This document shows, piece after piece, positions 32,753 to 47,386 of a DNA stretch of 64,000 nt. The DNA comes from Erythroxylum novogranatense (Eukaryota; Streptophyta; Magnoliopsida; Malpighiales; Erythroxylaceae), in contig CM057226.1 in the NCBI GenBank assembly GCA_029891385.1, positions 90,590,977 through 90,654,976 of the forward strand. Direction: 5' to 3'. Under the pieces are notes generated by a model, which was not told where the DNA came from, searched no databases, and saw only the letters and a list, made by a program, of their open reading frames with translations. The position numbers and the translations under genes are program-made. Within the stretch, counting starts at the first letter, position 1; each line of letters starts with the position of its first letter.

Positions 32753-35700
32753 TGTAGCACTCCACTCCTGCAAGACACGTACTCGACATCCTGAGGGATA
32801 TCCGAGTTCGTGTTCCGCGATGGTGGCATGCTAGAGCACTTACTCAGTACATTTGTTTTTGAAACCACAAACATAAAGTGCAGAAATCGATAACCAAATG
32901 GCCCACTTTATTTCATAAACATTTTGAATTGTAGCAATACAATCATCAAAAATTTCAGTAGCCATTTGGACCCGTTACAAATACAAAATACTTGTCAAAA
33001 TTTCATTACATTGCAAAAATCGTATACAAACATTTACGATTTAGAAATTTATTTCAAAACAGAAATATTCGAATACACAAGTTACAATAATTGCAGAAGA
33101 CTTAATTTGATACAAAATAAGGAAAATATTAATGTAGACGTCAACTGATCCCGACCTCTATCCCTTACTTGTATATTGTAAGGATATTCGCCTGACGGGG
33201 TATTATTCTGATCCTGAAAAATATTTGCAAATTTTAGGTGAGTTTTGTGAAATCAATGAGTGACCATCATCGATGGCTCACCCAGTCACATAACACATAA
33301 TTCACATTCACAACATTTCACATTCAATGCATTTTAGTCATTTATATTGTGCATATGCAATGTACATGTGACCCACTTTCTACTTGTTACTTTGTTGTGA
33401 CTGAGTGCCTAAACTGTTCCGTATCCATTGGATACCAAGCTCATTACTAACTGTCCCTTATCCACTTGGGAGATACAGGGCTTATATTACGTAGTGAGCT
33501 TTAGGCTCTTAATCACTGTTGAGCTCGAGGTTCTTTTTCACACGTTGAGCTTTAAGTTCTGATCAGTGACTACTTTGGTCACAACTACTATTATGTTTCA
33601 TGCATTCATGAAATGGAATGCCTCAATTACATTTGCATATTCCCATTCACTCACATTCACATATTATCGGACCTTAGTCCGACATTCAACATTAAAATTG
33701 AGAATCACACTTTCATTCATATACAAATGTACATTTAAAACACATTTGTCATCGGACCGTGGTCCGACATGTAACAATCATATTATGTACACTTATTTCA
33801 TCTCATTCACATACAAGTAACACTTCAATATCCCAATCAACGTCATAATCATCGAACCTTCTATCTGGAAATCAAAAATCAAACATATTCATTTCACATT
33901 CATTTATCATTCAAAGCATAATTTAAGCAAACAATAATTGAGAGAAACTGTCTAGGTTACTCACTAGTTGCTTTCAAAGCTAATGCCTGGAAGTTCCGAC
34001 AACGTCTGGAGGTTGAAGTTCCAGTTGCTTCTCTATATCAAACAACATACACATATATCACAATATGCACAATTATAATTATTCAATAATGCACATGTAT
34101 GAAACGAATTATGTATAATGCATGTTCATGACAATCACGGATATCTTTCCTTTAATTTCACTACAAAATAATTCCCATATCAAAACTCATCTAAGTATAA
34201 TTTATACTTAGGTTTATGCCTCACTAAAACCATTAAAATCACATTTCATTCTCATTGAATCACTTCAGATTTTTCCATGACATACTTTTAGGTCTACTGT
34301 TTACGTTCAATTAGAAGGTGAAAATGATGTAATTTGATCATAATCTCTTCTATAAAAGTATTCCTCTATGTCTTATGTTTCCATTGACACCAAAATCACT
34401 CAATTTGGTTCAATAATTTGGAAGATATACCTCAAACATTATTAGGTTGTTCACATTCAAAAATAGTGTACTATGTTCAACTTCCATCCAGAAATTCAAT
34501 ATTTTAGAGAATGAATCAAAATTTGAATTCTTGAGATAATTTCTAGGCCTATATCTCTAATTTACTCCAAATCAAAAAGCATCTCATTTGGAATTCTATA
34601 GGTCCAGATATAATCAAAATACTGAAGGGTGTTTAGGAAGAAAATCCTATTTTACTGTTCCAACAGATTCCACACTTTGATTTGATCAAAATTTCTCAAT
34701 TAAATTCATAATGCTACAAAATTTTATTGAGGGATAGAACATTGTGTTATGAATCTATTGGTTCAAAATTCAAATCATTTGCAGGTTTATAGAAGAAGTT
34801 ATGGTCAAAAGAAGGAAGGCTATTTAGGGTGAGTCAACTCTTTGGTCAAACCAGCAAAGTCACCATCGTGCCAACCAATTTCAGCAATGCACGAGGATGA
34901 CTTCCCAACCTAACAAGAAATGTCACTGTCTTGCTTAAGAATGACGGTGACTTCTACTCAACTACAAATTTCATCTTCTTCCTTTCTTCCATTTTTCTCT
35001 AGCTCTTCCCAAATAGAATTTCAGGTCACTTTTACTTGATCATTTTGACAATGAAAACGAAACATTTAGGCCAAACTTTTTGGTAAACAATTATTCTTTT
35101 ATTTCTTAACTTTCAAATGAAATCAATTCCATGCAATTTGGTTTGATATTCTGCAAGTTATGCAAAAAACACTACAGATTGTTCTAAACCACAACAGAAT
35201 CCACAAACTCAACTTCCAAACTCCATAAATTTTGATCCAAAACTCCAAAAATTACAAACTTTATGTCAAGGGAAAGCTTAAAGAAAGATATACAACTTTC
35301 ATGAAGACAACTTTGTCAAAAAATCTCTATATCAATACATAAGGCTCATGGAAGTTTCAGATCAAAATTTTAACTCTTTAACTATTCATTCCCAAAATTT
35401 CCAGATTCTCATTCACAAACATCCAACACTTTGGTTTATTAATACTAGCATTTTTACTCCATTTCAATCAACTCATTCATCACAAATTCACACTACCTCT
35501 AAAAATGCAAATTCAACTAAGTTCCATCGAAAAAAACCAAAAACATAAAAAATTAGTGAGTGAGCTCTCCATGCTCTGCCATACACCATTCACTGCATTT
35601 TTAACTTTTGTCATAGTTCGTATTTTCCTCTCAATCTTCATTTTTACACTCATTCTCATTTCAAACCATTATTTTGCAATTGCTCTTCAACTCAAAAACT

Positions 35701-36755
35701 ATTTCATTGATCATCTCTAAAGCTTTCATCAACTCACGTATACACTCATATATATATAAACATGCACAGTGAAGAACAGAGCACATATCACCTTTTCGTA
35801 TCTAATTTTCTACACTAATCATATACATCATTTTATTGCTATTTAAACTCCAAAAATCATTTCCACATCACCTGATCACTAACAATCCACCAAAAACTAA
35901 ATTAACATTATAACCAAAATTTTTCATCTCATCCACAATGTTTATAGATATATATATATATATAACAATAATTCATTAAATTATTTCATGAATCCAGATC
36001 TGAAGGATTTATTCAACACTTGTTGAAAATTTTAAAATCTTCAACTACCTTCAAGTCCTAACTCCATGCAGAAACACGTACTCCTCTGGGTAAAAAAAAC
36101 CAACTTTTGGTTGTCCTTAGGGTAGAAGAACAAATAGCATTGTGGTAAAGTTGAGGGACCAAGAAAAACAAAGAAATCCCTTAGAAAGATTTTGGTAAAC
36201 AACTTGGTGTATTGGAAAGAAATTCGAAGGGGATGACTATGAAGGAGGAACTTAAACAAACAACTTAGTCTATTTACTCTCTAGTATCTTAACTCACTCT
36301 CAGATAAAAATCATAAAGGCAACTTATTAAATGACACTTGTTACTTTTTTAATACCTTAACTCTAACTTAGTTTCTTTTGAAACTAACTCCATTAAATTC
36401 TATCTTTACAAAACAACTAATTATCTCCAATACCCTTTTGACTCCTTTATCCTATTCTCCATAATTCTCTATAAGTTTTGAAAATTAAAAAATATTTCAA
36501 ATCCACTAATCAATAAAATTTCCACTATAAATAACTTTCAAATTTACAAAATTTTCAAAAATCACAACTCAGTCCAAATATATCCGGAATTATTCATGAA
36601 TGCATGTACAATTATTTTCATGTACAGAAAAATTCACTATTCATGTTTATGTGTTTGACATAACATGCATGAGCATGAAAAAGATGCATTTCTAAGCTCT
36701 CATTAATCACCCATATTTACTATTCTAACATCCCCACAGGTAATGGGATGTTACG
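32753..36755. mobile_element. 4.0-kb insertion with 5-bp target duplication; candidate giant solo LTR
   Basis: The insertion splits repeat copy B. CTACT occurs on both sides (32748-32752 and 36756-36760). Its ends are weakly inverted: TGTAGCACTCCACT at the left and CGTAACATCCCATT (reverse complement) at the right. A 5-bp duplication with TG-type ends fits LTR-retrotransposon integration, and the final CA would have mutated to CG. I saw no protease, RT or integrase motif on either strand and no internal direct repeat that would mark two LTRs. A solo LTR of unusual length or an empty large-LTR derivative is therefore the best reading. Candidate internal signals are a TATATATATAAAC motif near 35745 and an 8-bp-stem hairpin at the right end (36727-36752). 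Confidence 0.7.
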
Positions 36756-36760
36756 CTACT

Positions 36761-37610
36761 AATATAGTAATAATCTCATGATACATATTATGAATAGATA
36801 CTAATTGATGACACTGTTGTACTGGTCGATCAGTCTATTCAAAATTGTAACTTTGTTCACCTAAATCTGCTGAATTTCCTTTAAAAACTTTTGAACTTTT
36901 CAAGTTGTATCAAAGATCAAAACCCACTCTTTTGACAAAAACTTAATCTATAAACTTTTCAAAATTTTCTTTAAAGTTATTGAATTAAGAGGGTTTTCTT
37001 TAAAATCTTTTAAAGTTTCTTTTGATTATGAAAAATTATATGCAATATGCCTAAAGTACAAATGGTTGCACAATGATTGAGGTCCTATTTCATTGACCAA
37101 GATAAAGTTATTATAATTTAAAAAAAACTTTATGTTTGTAATTATCCCTTGTTCTTGGCTCTTCACTTGAATTTCCTTAAGTTCTCTTAAGTTGCATATT
37201 TACCTAGCTATGCTCTTTTTCTTCATCCTTTAATTTCCCTAATGATTCATTGGGCTTCTTTACTCATTTTTGCCTTCTATTGAATATGATCTTTCACATA
37301 CTATCTTATTTCATTATAATGAATCTATTAATATCAACAAGAAAAAGTAATTTGTCTTTTGTCATCAAAACTTTGGGTTAAAACTTCACTTAGTCCACCA
37401 ATCATCTCCATTTTAAAGATGGCAAAATATTTGGTGATATAAGAGAACATAAATGGTATTAGGCATGCTCCATATATGTTAAATCAATATTTAATATATG
37501 TTTCCATTTAATTTATTTATCATGAACAATCCATATTCAATATCACCATTCTCTTTCCTTTAGAAACATTAAAATGGTATATGGTATACAGAATTAGGGT
37601 GAAAGACACA
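36761..37610. repeat. Unclassified dispersed repeat, copy B, right part
   Basis: Continues copy B after the insertion. GATACTAATTGATGACACTG, GATCAAAACCCACTCTTTTG and TGCTCCATATATGTTAAA match copy A at about 28905, 29037 and 29600 in the same order. Confidence 0.7.
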
Positions 37611-39840
37611 AACATGCCATATAGTTTAAATAACTTCATAAAACCTTAATCTTTTAAATTTTTAAAAAATTCTTTCCAATTTATACCTTTCCAAAAAATC
37701 TCTAACATGCCCAAGATAAATACCGTCTTTAACTTCTATTCTAATAGACTAAATGTCTCCGATTATTGACTTTCATTAGTAAAACTAATGAAGAATCTTA
37801 CGTAATAAACTACGGACATATAGACTAATCATTTTTACCTAATATGTCATCCTAACCATATTATTAACTTGACTTCGACCATAAGTAAACCTAACCCACC
37901 CAACCCAATTAGATTAAACCTAATTTGTTTACAAATTTTAATTTGACAACCACCCAAAATATTTTCCTAATTTTATATGTGAATTTCTCTTTACAAATTT
38001 GCAAGTTATATTTCTCCATCTTTTGAGTTTGACAAGATCCATTTTGAAATGACAAGATTAATCTTCTAACAAGATCCACCTTTTAATGGCATCACTTTTT
38101 TGAGTTTGTAGGTTGCTCGACATTTAGTTTGTAGCTAGATGAGTGAGGTAAGTGGTGAGAGGTTGTAAGAATGTACTATCACGAAGTCAATTTTCAAAAA
38201 CTAATCAAAGGTACGTATCTCTTGAGTTTTTGACTTGGGATTGATAGGCTAATCATTAATCTTTATTTTTTTTTAACTTTTTCTTGCTCATATATATTAA
38301 GATATATCTTCTAAAAAATGAGACGTGAAAGTAAAGAGTAGTCAAATGGAATGAGTGAAAGTTCAGATAGTACATTACACAGTAAGTAGTAAGTGCAAAA
38401 TTTGATAAGCTTTATATTTTTATAAATATAAATGCTTATTTTACCACATTGTTGTAATAGAGAACATTTTTGGGGATCATGGATATGTGTGCAAGAATCT
38501 CTAACATAAACATGATCAACACTTAAATTTCTAATATCATCATCTATAATCTGCAATACGAAAAATATATTACATTTTTATTGGTTTTGGTTTATGGCTT
38601 TGAAAATGAAAAATTATCTCATATCGATCATTATGCATTTCATAAAAATATAACCATCCAACAAATAGTGCTACTTATCACTAAATTAGTTCATTAGGTC
38701 CCATTTTATTTTCACTTCCTCCTTTTGAAACTATAATTTAATTTTGGTAGTTTAAACAGCTTAAATATAACTATCTAGTACCTAGAAATGGATCATAATA
38801 ACATCATTATAGTTTATAGGTTATTTTATTTTAGGAAAAAAGAAAGTGAGCATTGGTACAAAGATAACCTTGATGACTTTATTGCATATTTAGTATCACA
38901 TATTTCATTGTGATCAACTGATTGATCTCATGCATTTAAAATGTCCCATTAAGTATAAATCACGATTTTTGTGCCTTAAGTTATATTTATTGCTTATCTT
39001 TCTGTCCTTTAGCTTCCTTTCTTCTTGAAACCATATCTTTTACTAGTTTGGTTATATGCCCCATTTGGGTCTTCACTCATTTTCAAACTTAACATATATT
39101 TAAGCTTTTAATCCCTGGAATTCATTATCATAGTCTATTTTTACTCCTTTTTAATGTCAATAAAACTTGGAAATTTGTATTGTTAACGTTTGGTTCATTT
39201 TAATAATCAATATATACTAGATGTTAATAATTTATATACAAAACTACAATAGTATTGCAAAATTAATCTTCCTTCTCTTTATCTGTTAAAATAATTAGAA
39301 ATGCCAGCCATTGGCAATTGTTCTTCTTCTCTACTAATTTTTTTAATCCGGTATACATTATGATTGCTTTTCATTAGTCTTTTAGATTTAATTATGACAA
39401 TTTTAAAGTGTTAATGTATGTAAATGTTTCCCATATCTTAGAACTTAAGTAAATGTTTATTTTTTTCCAAACATAAGTATTCTCTAACTGTGTAAAACTT
39501 CCCATACCATTGAGATATTATGTTGGTTTTAGTTAAACACTTCACTATTTGTAATTGGTTTAAGTTTGAAGTTATTTTTTTAAATATCGGTTGAAGTTTT
39601 AGTTAAAAAATTCACTATCTTTTTTTAATCTTTCTTATTTGGTAGACTTTAAAACTAATTATCAATTTTGGCATATTGAAACCTTTAAATTTACCCCTAC
39701 CATGCGCTATAAAGGAGGAGAAATGTACAAATTTTGGGGTAGAGCTGGATTATTTGACCATGATGTAGGCCATTTACACAATAATGGAGTTTGTCTATAA
39801 AAAGGTTGCATATTTCAGTTATAATTTCCTCATCACTCTT
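37611..39840. other. AT-rich interval without a recognisable gene
   Basis: No family motif was recognised on either strand. The minus-strand frame at 38556-38311 looks like chance. Confidence 0.4.
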
Positions 39841-39844
39841 TTGA

Positions 39845-41140
39845 TAATGGCATTAGAGACCGAAGAAGTGAGTCATATATCATCGATATGATCAAACTAA
39901 CTAAAAAGAATGACTATGACATTGTGGAGGTATTTACGAACAACACTAAATATCCCTTATTAAAACATAACAAAAGATGCTTAAGAAAGGGTGAACATAT
40001 TGATTATGAGGATATAGAAAGTTAACAAGCTTATTTTAAAGTGGAAGAGCAATCTACTTGTACTTCTGATTAAGTTTATACAATCATAAATGATGTAAAG
40101 GAAAGTGATTAAGATAATTCAACATATGAGGGTGATAGAAAATCATTTAGTGACTTTGATGATTCTAGTTCATTTAATTATAAGAACATATTTGATAAGA
40201 TGGTTAGTGAAAAGGTTATTAAAGAAGTTAATAGGTTTTTTTATGGAGGTGAACAAGATGTTCTAATAAATAATATTGAATAACTATAGGCAGATTCATG
40301 ATATGAAAATTCAAACGAGTTTAAGAGTATGGATAATCGTCCAAATAAATAAGGGAGAAGAAGGCTTAGGTTCTTAGAATTTATAGCGGATACTAATATG
40401 ATGAGCCCAATTGGTTTAAAGGTTGGTGTATTATTTGATTCAGTTAATGCATTTAGAAAAGATCTACTCCAATACTTATTGAAAGGGATTTTTATTATTT
40501 ATATATAAAGAATGAAAATTTTAGAGTAACTGCTATTTGTAAAACGTTATGGATGGAGATCCATACTTCTTCAACACAATATGGTTTTGTATTTTAAATC
40601 AATACATATCATTCTACTCATGAGCGTGGTCAAGAATACTATTAAAAAATGTGAGGCATTTTGGATTGCAAAGCAATACATCCTTATAGATAACCATATA
40701 TGGGATATTAGTGGGTTTAAGGCTACACTTTTAAGAGATTTTAATCTTAAGACTATAGACAATAAGAAATACAATGTAAAGAACTTTCCATTAAAGTTAT
40801 TAATATGTGAAGAATGCAAGAAACTTAAGACATTAAGAAGCTATTAATTGGATATATCAAAGTACAACCCAAGTAGTTTTCTTATAAACAAGTATTTAAG
40901 ACGATTATTTGATTTCACGTACATATGCTTGGATGCTTATAAAAAGGATTTCTTAGTTACTGGTAGACTTGTCATATGTATTAGTGGTTGTCACTTAAAG
41001 GGTATGTATGGAGGGCAATTACTATTGGTCTAGATGTGGATAATAATATACTTCCATTCTTGTGAGTTATAGTAAGAATTGAGAATCAAGTAATGTGAAG
41101 TTTCTTGAATGTGTACAAGAAAACATCAGACACTACAAGG
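39845..41140 (+). pseudogene. Decayed Mutator-like (MULE/MuDR) transposase
   Basis: The N-terminal part is degenerate and acidic. The MuDR-type DNA-binding region is suggested by GLKVGVLFDSVNAFRKDL (about 40415) and KNTIKKCEAFWIAKQYIL (40630-40685). The region before the catalytic core is clear: PSSFLINKYLRRLFDFTYIC (about 40868), then LDAYKKDFL and GCHLKGMYGGQLL (about 40930-41025). In active MULEs this reads L-D-G-C-H-L-K-G; here it is I-S-G-C-H-L-K-G, so the first catalytic aspartate of the DDE triad is gone. The frame breaks right after, near 41033, and the rest is not recognisable. No long terminal inverted repeats were found. Confidence 0.8.
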
Positions 41141-43299
41141 ATTGTAATTGAGTTTTCATTTTTATTAACAAAAGATAAATCTTTTTTTTTAATCTTATCT
41201 TATGAAGGGTCGTTATATTTTATGTTGTTAACTACATTTCTTTTATAAACATTGACTATGTACATAAACAACTTTAATATTGTTTCTTTGTAACATGTCT
41301 TTAATGTTGACATGGATGGTGTCGAACATAGATATTATGTTATACATATTTATGTATACCTTCAAAACAAATTTAACATAATTAAAACTATAAAGGGTAT
41401 CTTGTGGAATGTAATAAGGATATATACCTTTAATGATTTCAGAGGTATATAGGTGTTTCATTTTACTGCATATGAATTTAATTAATGACATGCTTATGAT
41501 ATTTAACGATATGATTGTTTGAAGCATACTTATTTTGAGTTTTAACTTAAACAAGTACATGAAACCATTGGAGGGATACTTATAGTGTTGGACTAAAATG
41601 TGATATCTTATTGAACAATTATTGTGAAATCTTCAATGAATATTTAAATGGTTAGGGACAAACCAATTATCATAATACTTGTTAGAATTACAATGATAAA
41701 TATATTTAATAAGAAAATAGAGGGGATGGAGAAGCATAATCAATTTATTTCTTATAGGATTAAAAAAAATCTCCGAGTAGCATAAGTAGTTTGCCAACAA
41801 TTGGATTCTATGCTATAGTGTTAGGAGCCTTCTGAAGTGGAGCATATGAATTTTCAAAAATGTGTTAATTTGGGCAACAATACTTACATATTTATGAAAT
41901 GTGATTTGAGTGGAATCCATTTCAATATGTTTATGTTGCAATCAAACACGGTAGTGACAAATTACAATATTATGTGGACTTAATATACAACAAAAAAAGC
42001 TTAACATGTTACATTTTCCAAATTCCTAGTGAAGATATGTAGTTAACACCATGATTCTCAAATCCATCCACCGCTATATAAAGTAAGATCAAAAAGGCTA
42101 AAAAAGACAAGAAGCAATAAGGTAGGAGAGGGTAAGAAAACCATTACACTTAAAAGGGACTTCAAATTTAATACAAAAATGTAAGCAATATGGTCAAAAT
42201 ATAAAGACATGTTCCATGAGGATAGATACTAATGACCAAAAAAGCCAAAGTAGCCAATTAGTATACGATCTAATTTAGATGCCAAAAAAGAAAAAAACAG
42301 ACTAATTAAATTCCAAGATGTTTTTGTGTATAATACTAATTATTTTTATGAAATGTTTTTGTATATGGTGTTTATTATGACTATATATTTATATATAAAG
42401 GACTAAATATTATTATGGATGGCTATTTTTTTATATGATGCTTATTATAGCTAGCTATTTATACATATGTTACTAAAATTATGACTAGTTAATGGGTTAT
42501 CAGCTCTTTGGACTTTTGCCAAAGATCGTGACTGATGTGATAAATGATAACAAATAAATGTAGAGGATTTTTTTTGTAAAATTTTATCCTATTTTGCAAG
42601 GTATTAAATTTGATTAATTTTATAATACTTTTATTTTCTTTAACATAGATGAATGGTCATTAGGAGCTATTTTATTATGATGGATTGTATGCATGATTGA
42701 CCAAAAGGGAAGCTGATGCTGTAACTTGATCATATTACATATTGACATTTTCTTCTTTTGTATTTCACTATTATTCACACGTTATGATGAAACATATTTT
42801 AGTTATAGAGAACTTAATTCTCAAGATATTGTATATAAGAAACCTAAGTTGTTGGTTTTAGAGTTTGAAATGATTTAGATTATGAAATGGAGAAGTGAAT
42901 GCTACAGTAGGTTTTTTTCCAGAAAAAGTAATGAATAAAGCCATTAAAGGCAATCAAAGTGTACAAACAAAGTTATAGAAGAAAACTACATAGGTTTCTC
43001 CATATAGAAGAACACATATATTACATAATGAAGTTTAAACTCCTAGAAATCCAAGTTATCCATGAATTATAGACTGCACATTCCACATTATGCTACAATA
43101 GTCCAAATTTTGAAGTTTGCATTTGTATAAGTTGTTATGACATCTAATCTATTGAAGTATCTTGTTGTTGAATTGTTCCTAAATTAGGCTTCTATCTTGA
43201 AAAATGAGAGTATTTCTTTCATCCTATATAGCTATGACAAGAAATGAGAGTATCAAACAAAAGCACCACTTGATTGTGATATCATGATGTTTAATAATT
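41141..43299. other. AT-rich interval without a recognisable gene
   Basis: The minus-strand frame at 41560-41243 has no known motif. The interval probably includes the rest of the dead MULE on the left and the 3' part of the antisense LINE on the right, both beyond recognition. Confidence 0.35.
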
Positions 43300-45735
43300 A
43301 TGCACTAGGCTTTTATAATATTCCAATCATTTGGAGCATTATAGAAGTAGCATGTTTGTAATAGTGATCTCTATATAGATGTGACAAATTCACATTGAAA
43401 AACTTAATGGTTAATTCTTTCCTTAACCTTTTTACAAGGTATACACTCGTTGAGAATGTTTCAGTGCTTCACCAGCTTGTCAATTGTTGGTAGTTTGACC
43501 TTTATGGCCAACCATAGTGTAAAGGAGGCTAGAGGGTGTAGATGTTTAAACCATACAATTTTGGTCTAAGGGATCATGTTAAGATTGCCCTAAAGAACCA
43601 TTCTGCAACAGTGACTAGTAAAAAAAAGACATTCCTAGTGTGCTTTCAAATAATGCTATCCTCTTCATAAGTGAAACATGTTTGGATGATCTCTCAATAA
43701 AAAGAATTAGGAATAAAACTTTGCCTAAATATGTGTTTATTTGATAAGGCTTTAGTAATTTTCATATCCTATTGGATTTATGGCTTGAGAAAGACAACAT
43801 CTTCTAAGTTATCTAGGGGTCTAACTCAAAACCAATTATTAAATTAAAAGCTTGTTGATCTACCATTTCCAGTAATAGAGACAAAGTCATTCTTGAACAA
43901 ATCCTTTATTTTTAGAATAATTATTAAGGTTGATGTTGCATATGGATTAATGTTTAAGCTCCAAATGTTATTATTCTTAATGTATATATCATTAGTCCAT
44001 CTGCACCACAAAACTTATTTGTCAGTCATTAGCCTCCATTTTCTCTTAGATAGCATAAATGTATTCATCATTTTAAAAGGAATTATTCCAAGACCTCCTC
44101 TGGCTTTTGGTAAACATACCTCCTTCCATTGCATTCTAGATCTTCTGTAAGCCTCGTCATTTTCTAACCATAGGAAATTATTGAAAATCCTATCAATGGA
44201 TTTAATGATCTTAGCAGCAAAGGCTATATGAGCAACCCAAAAAACATTAATGGAGTTTAAAATATAAGTAATAAGTTAAGCTCCACAAGTAGCAGACAAA
44301 GTCCTATAACCTAAATTAGAATTTTTTTATTGATTTTGTCAAGTAATATGATGAAGTCTCTTGATGAGATATTGGAGATAGAGATAGGAATGCTAAGATA
44401 GAGCATGGGAAAGAGTTGGAATTTAAAACCAGTAATATCCCTCAAATATTGTTCTTGACTCATAACACTTTTGGAAATATAGAAACCTCTTTTTGTTTAG
44501 CTGATTTCTAACCCAGATAGCTTATTGAGAGTTTTCATAAGAGCATAAACAAAAATGTGGTCAAATTTGGAAAGGAGAATGAGATTATCAACAAAACTAA
44601 TGTTTATGATCTACAATTTCCTACAACTTGAGTGAAATTTGAAATTTTTTGTTCTCTCCACAAGTTTTTCGAGAGTTTTGTTAAAGACTTCCATCACTAG
44701 AGCAAAGAGATAGGATCTCCTTGTTGAATTCTTTTACAACTCCTGATAGATTTGGATGGCTGAACATTGACAAGAATCCTAAAGAAAGGGGTGGCTATAT
44801 ATTTTGTAATCTATTAAGTAAAGACTTCTCAGAATTCCATATCATGGAGAATGTTTTTGATAAAGTTCCAATCCACACTATCATATGCTTTTTGAGATCA
44901 ACCTTAAGAAGACAATTTATATTACTTCTTTTCTTTGAATAAGATCTCACTAACTCTTTATAGTAGCAAAATGTTGTCACCAATAATCTTGCCAGGTTTG
45001 TAAGCCCCTTGTATAGGATCAATATAGTTTTAAAGAACTTTCGTTTACTTGTGGGTCAAGATTTTAGAGATAATCTTGTAAATTGTATCATAATGAGAAA
45101 TAGGATGAAAATTAGTGAATTGATTATGCTTTCCACTCTTTAAAATGAGATTCACAAAGGTCTATTGAGCTTAGAGAGTAGAAATTCCTTAATGAAAAAC
45201 TCTAAGACAACATCAATGACAAGATGCCTAGTAAGAGTCCATAATTTGATGAAAAAATATAGGTTGAAGCTATCTGGACCTGAAGCCTTGTGTGGATTCA
45301 AGGATTTCATGGTATCTTCAATTTCTTGAGTGGTGACAGGTTTACTTAGGAATTTAGCTTCCTAAGAAGTAATTTATTCATGCATAATTTTCTTAAAAAA
45401 TTCATTAGATGAAGTTGCATTGGTAGGAGAGCTCAGAATAGTTAAGAAGTAATCAAATATCCTTTTTAATAGTTGATGTTGTGAATCCAATTTATGATTA
45501 TCATACTCATAGATACAATTTTGTTACTATTCTCCAAAACCCTATGAAAGAAAGCATTGTTCTTATCTTTACTTTTCAACCAGTTAATCTGAGACCTTTG
45601 CTTCATTAAGGAGAATTCATAGAGGAGTGCCTTTAAGAGATCCTGCATAACTATTCTTTCCATTTCTTGGAGCTAAGAAGATGAAGGATCATTGTATAGC
45701 TCATGCTGAACTTTTTTAAGATCATTCCTAGTAGT
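43300..45735 (-). pseudogene. Antisense LINE ORF2 fragment (reverse transcriptase and C-terminal part)
   Basis: Read right to left, an RT N-terminal part is visible at 45663-45540 (RSQINWLKSKDKNNAFFHRV). The core follows: EDTMKSLNPHKASGPDSFN (about 45310), then ELVRSYSKK and LLKVDLKK (44960-44890). The catalytic block reads FVDNLILLS (about 44600), so the FADD motif has lost its second aspartate. Further left, WKEVCLPKARGGLGI (about 44130-44080) and a KRKWRLMTDK segment (about 44030) are the typical post-RT region. There are many stops and shifts. No endonuclease is seen to the right, so this is probably 5'-truncated; the tail end near 43300 or left of it is undefined. Confidence 0.85.
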
Positions 45736-47386
45736 ATTTAGGAAATGATGAGTACTTAGGAGATGACGTAGAAACAATTACACAATCAAAACCTATATAA
45801 AGTATTTGCTAAAGAAGTTATAACTACAAACTACTTTATCATAAGAACAATTCTAAATTCTTCTTCTTTTAACATACTAATGCTCCGGTGGTGAAAAATC
45901 ATAACAATTTTTATGGTCATCCTTCTTATTTACTAGCAAGTGGCATGTTAGGCCTTTATTTAACATCAATTGACGCATACACAATATATATAATAAAATA
46001 ATTCATTTTAAAGTAAATAAAGCTCAATTTAATTCACTAAAATTTTACCAAAATTTTTATGAAAATTATGGTTCCTAATTCATATTTTTAATCCTACAAG
46101 TAAATTGTTAAGTAAAACCCAATAGAGAATAGAAAATGAATCAACAAAAATCAATAGCCTCCATAATAATACATGATCTTGTTAATTCTTTATTTTGTTG
46201 ATCTATTGAAGCTCATTTATTACATTTATACTTACTTTTATACAATTTTCATCATGCCATATGAATCATGCCACATGAAGTATTCATATTTTCTTTTAAT
46301 AACATGCATACAGTACCATATATATATAATTCAATTAAATTAAAAAATTCATATTTAAAATTTATCATAAATTAAGCATATCCATATAATCGCCTTCATA
46401 GGTTAAACTTGATTTAAGAAGTTCTCATAGTTTTCAATCAATAGTCACAATAATATACGTGGTCTTTTAGTCCCTATTTTCTCAATTGAAAATATAAGTG
46501 AACATAACAAATAAAGATAAAAATTTCACAAACATTTTCATAAATAGGTAGTTGTGATAAAACAAAATTTTAATGTATACTTTTAGGCTACTTAACAAAA
46601 AATGATCACAATTATTATACAAAGAGATATAAAACCTGAATGTTAAATTTTACAAGATAGAAGAATTTAGCTATGTATGTTTCATATTTATATCTTATTC
46701 ATTACTACAAACGACTAGCTTTCACAAGCTTAAAAGTAAAAGAATAATCAAATTCCAATATTAAAAACTAACCTCAAGTACTTGCTTCAATAGCAATCAA
46801 CTTATGCTTTAGTTACTAAGCATTGTCTATTATCAACATAAGAAAAGGAATACAAAATGATATAAGATAATTTGCACATGATATGTATGAGCTTAAATGC
46901 TTAATACAAAAAAGAAAGTGGAGTAAGTGCTCTCTTACATCTTTATAAACAAGAGATTCAATAATTTAGTAGATAATTTGAGCCAGTTTCTCTCACATCT
47001 TTATAAATATTGTTTTACCAAACCATCTTTAAGAAAATCCTATTATTCATTTTCTTGACTGCATTATACAAAGGTTTAACCATTTTAGTAATCATATGTA
47101 CATTTTCTTTTATGTCATACACAAATATGTGTTTTAATAACTAAAATTACTTTTTTTTGTTCCATTCCATGCACAACTTAATCATATTTTTCTTTTTATT
47201 TTAATAGCTAATTACTAAATATCATATTTCTAAGATACATCAATAACATATTAATAACTCAAACAGTAAGATACAACAACAAAATATAAACAACTTAAGC
47301 AATAACACATTAATAGCACACAAAATCAAATCAAACAATAAGAGTAAAGAGTAAAGAAGACAGGTATGCACAGACTCAGAAAAACC
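45736..47386. other. AT-rich interval without a recognisable gene
   Basis: No open frame or repeat stands out on either strand. Confidence 0.4.

Noticed and set aside
43893..44150. Plus-strand 85-codon frame
   Set aside because: The opposite strand encodes the typical LINE post-RT segment (WKEVCLPKARGGLGI), so this is an antisense shadow.
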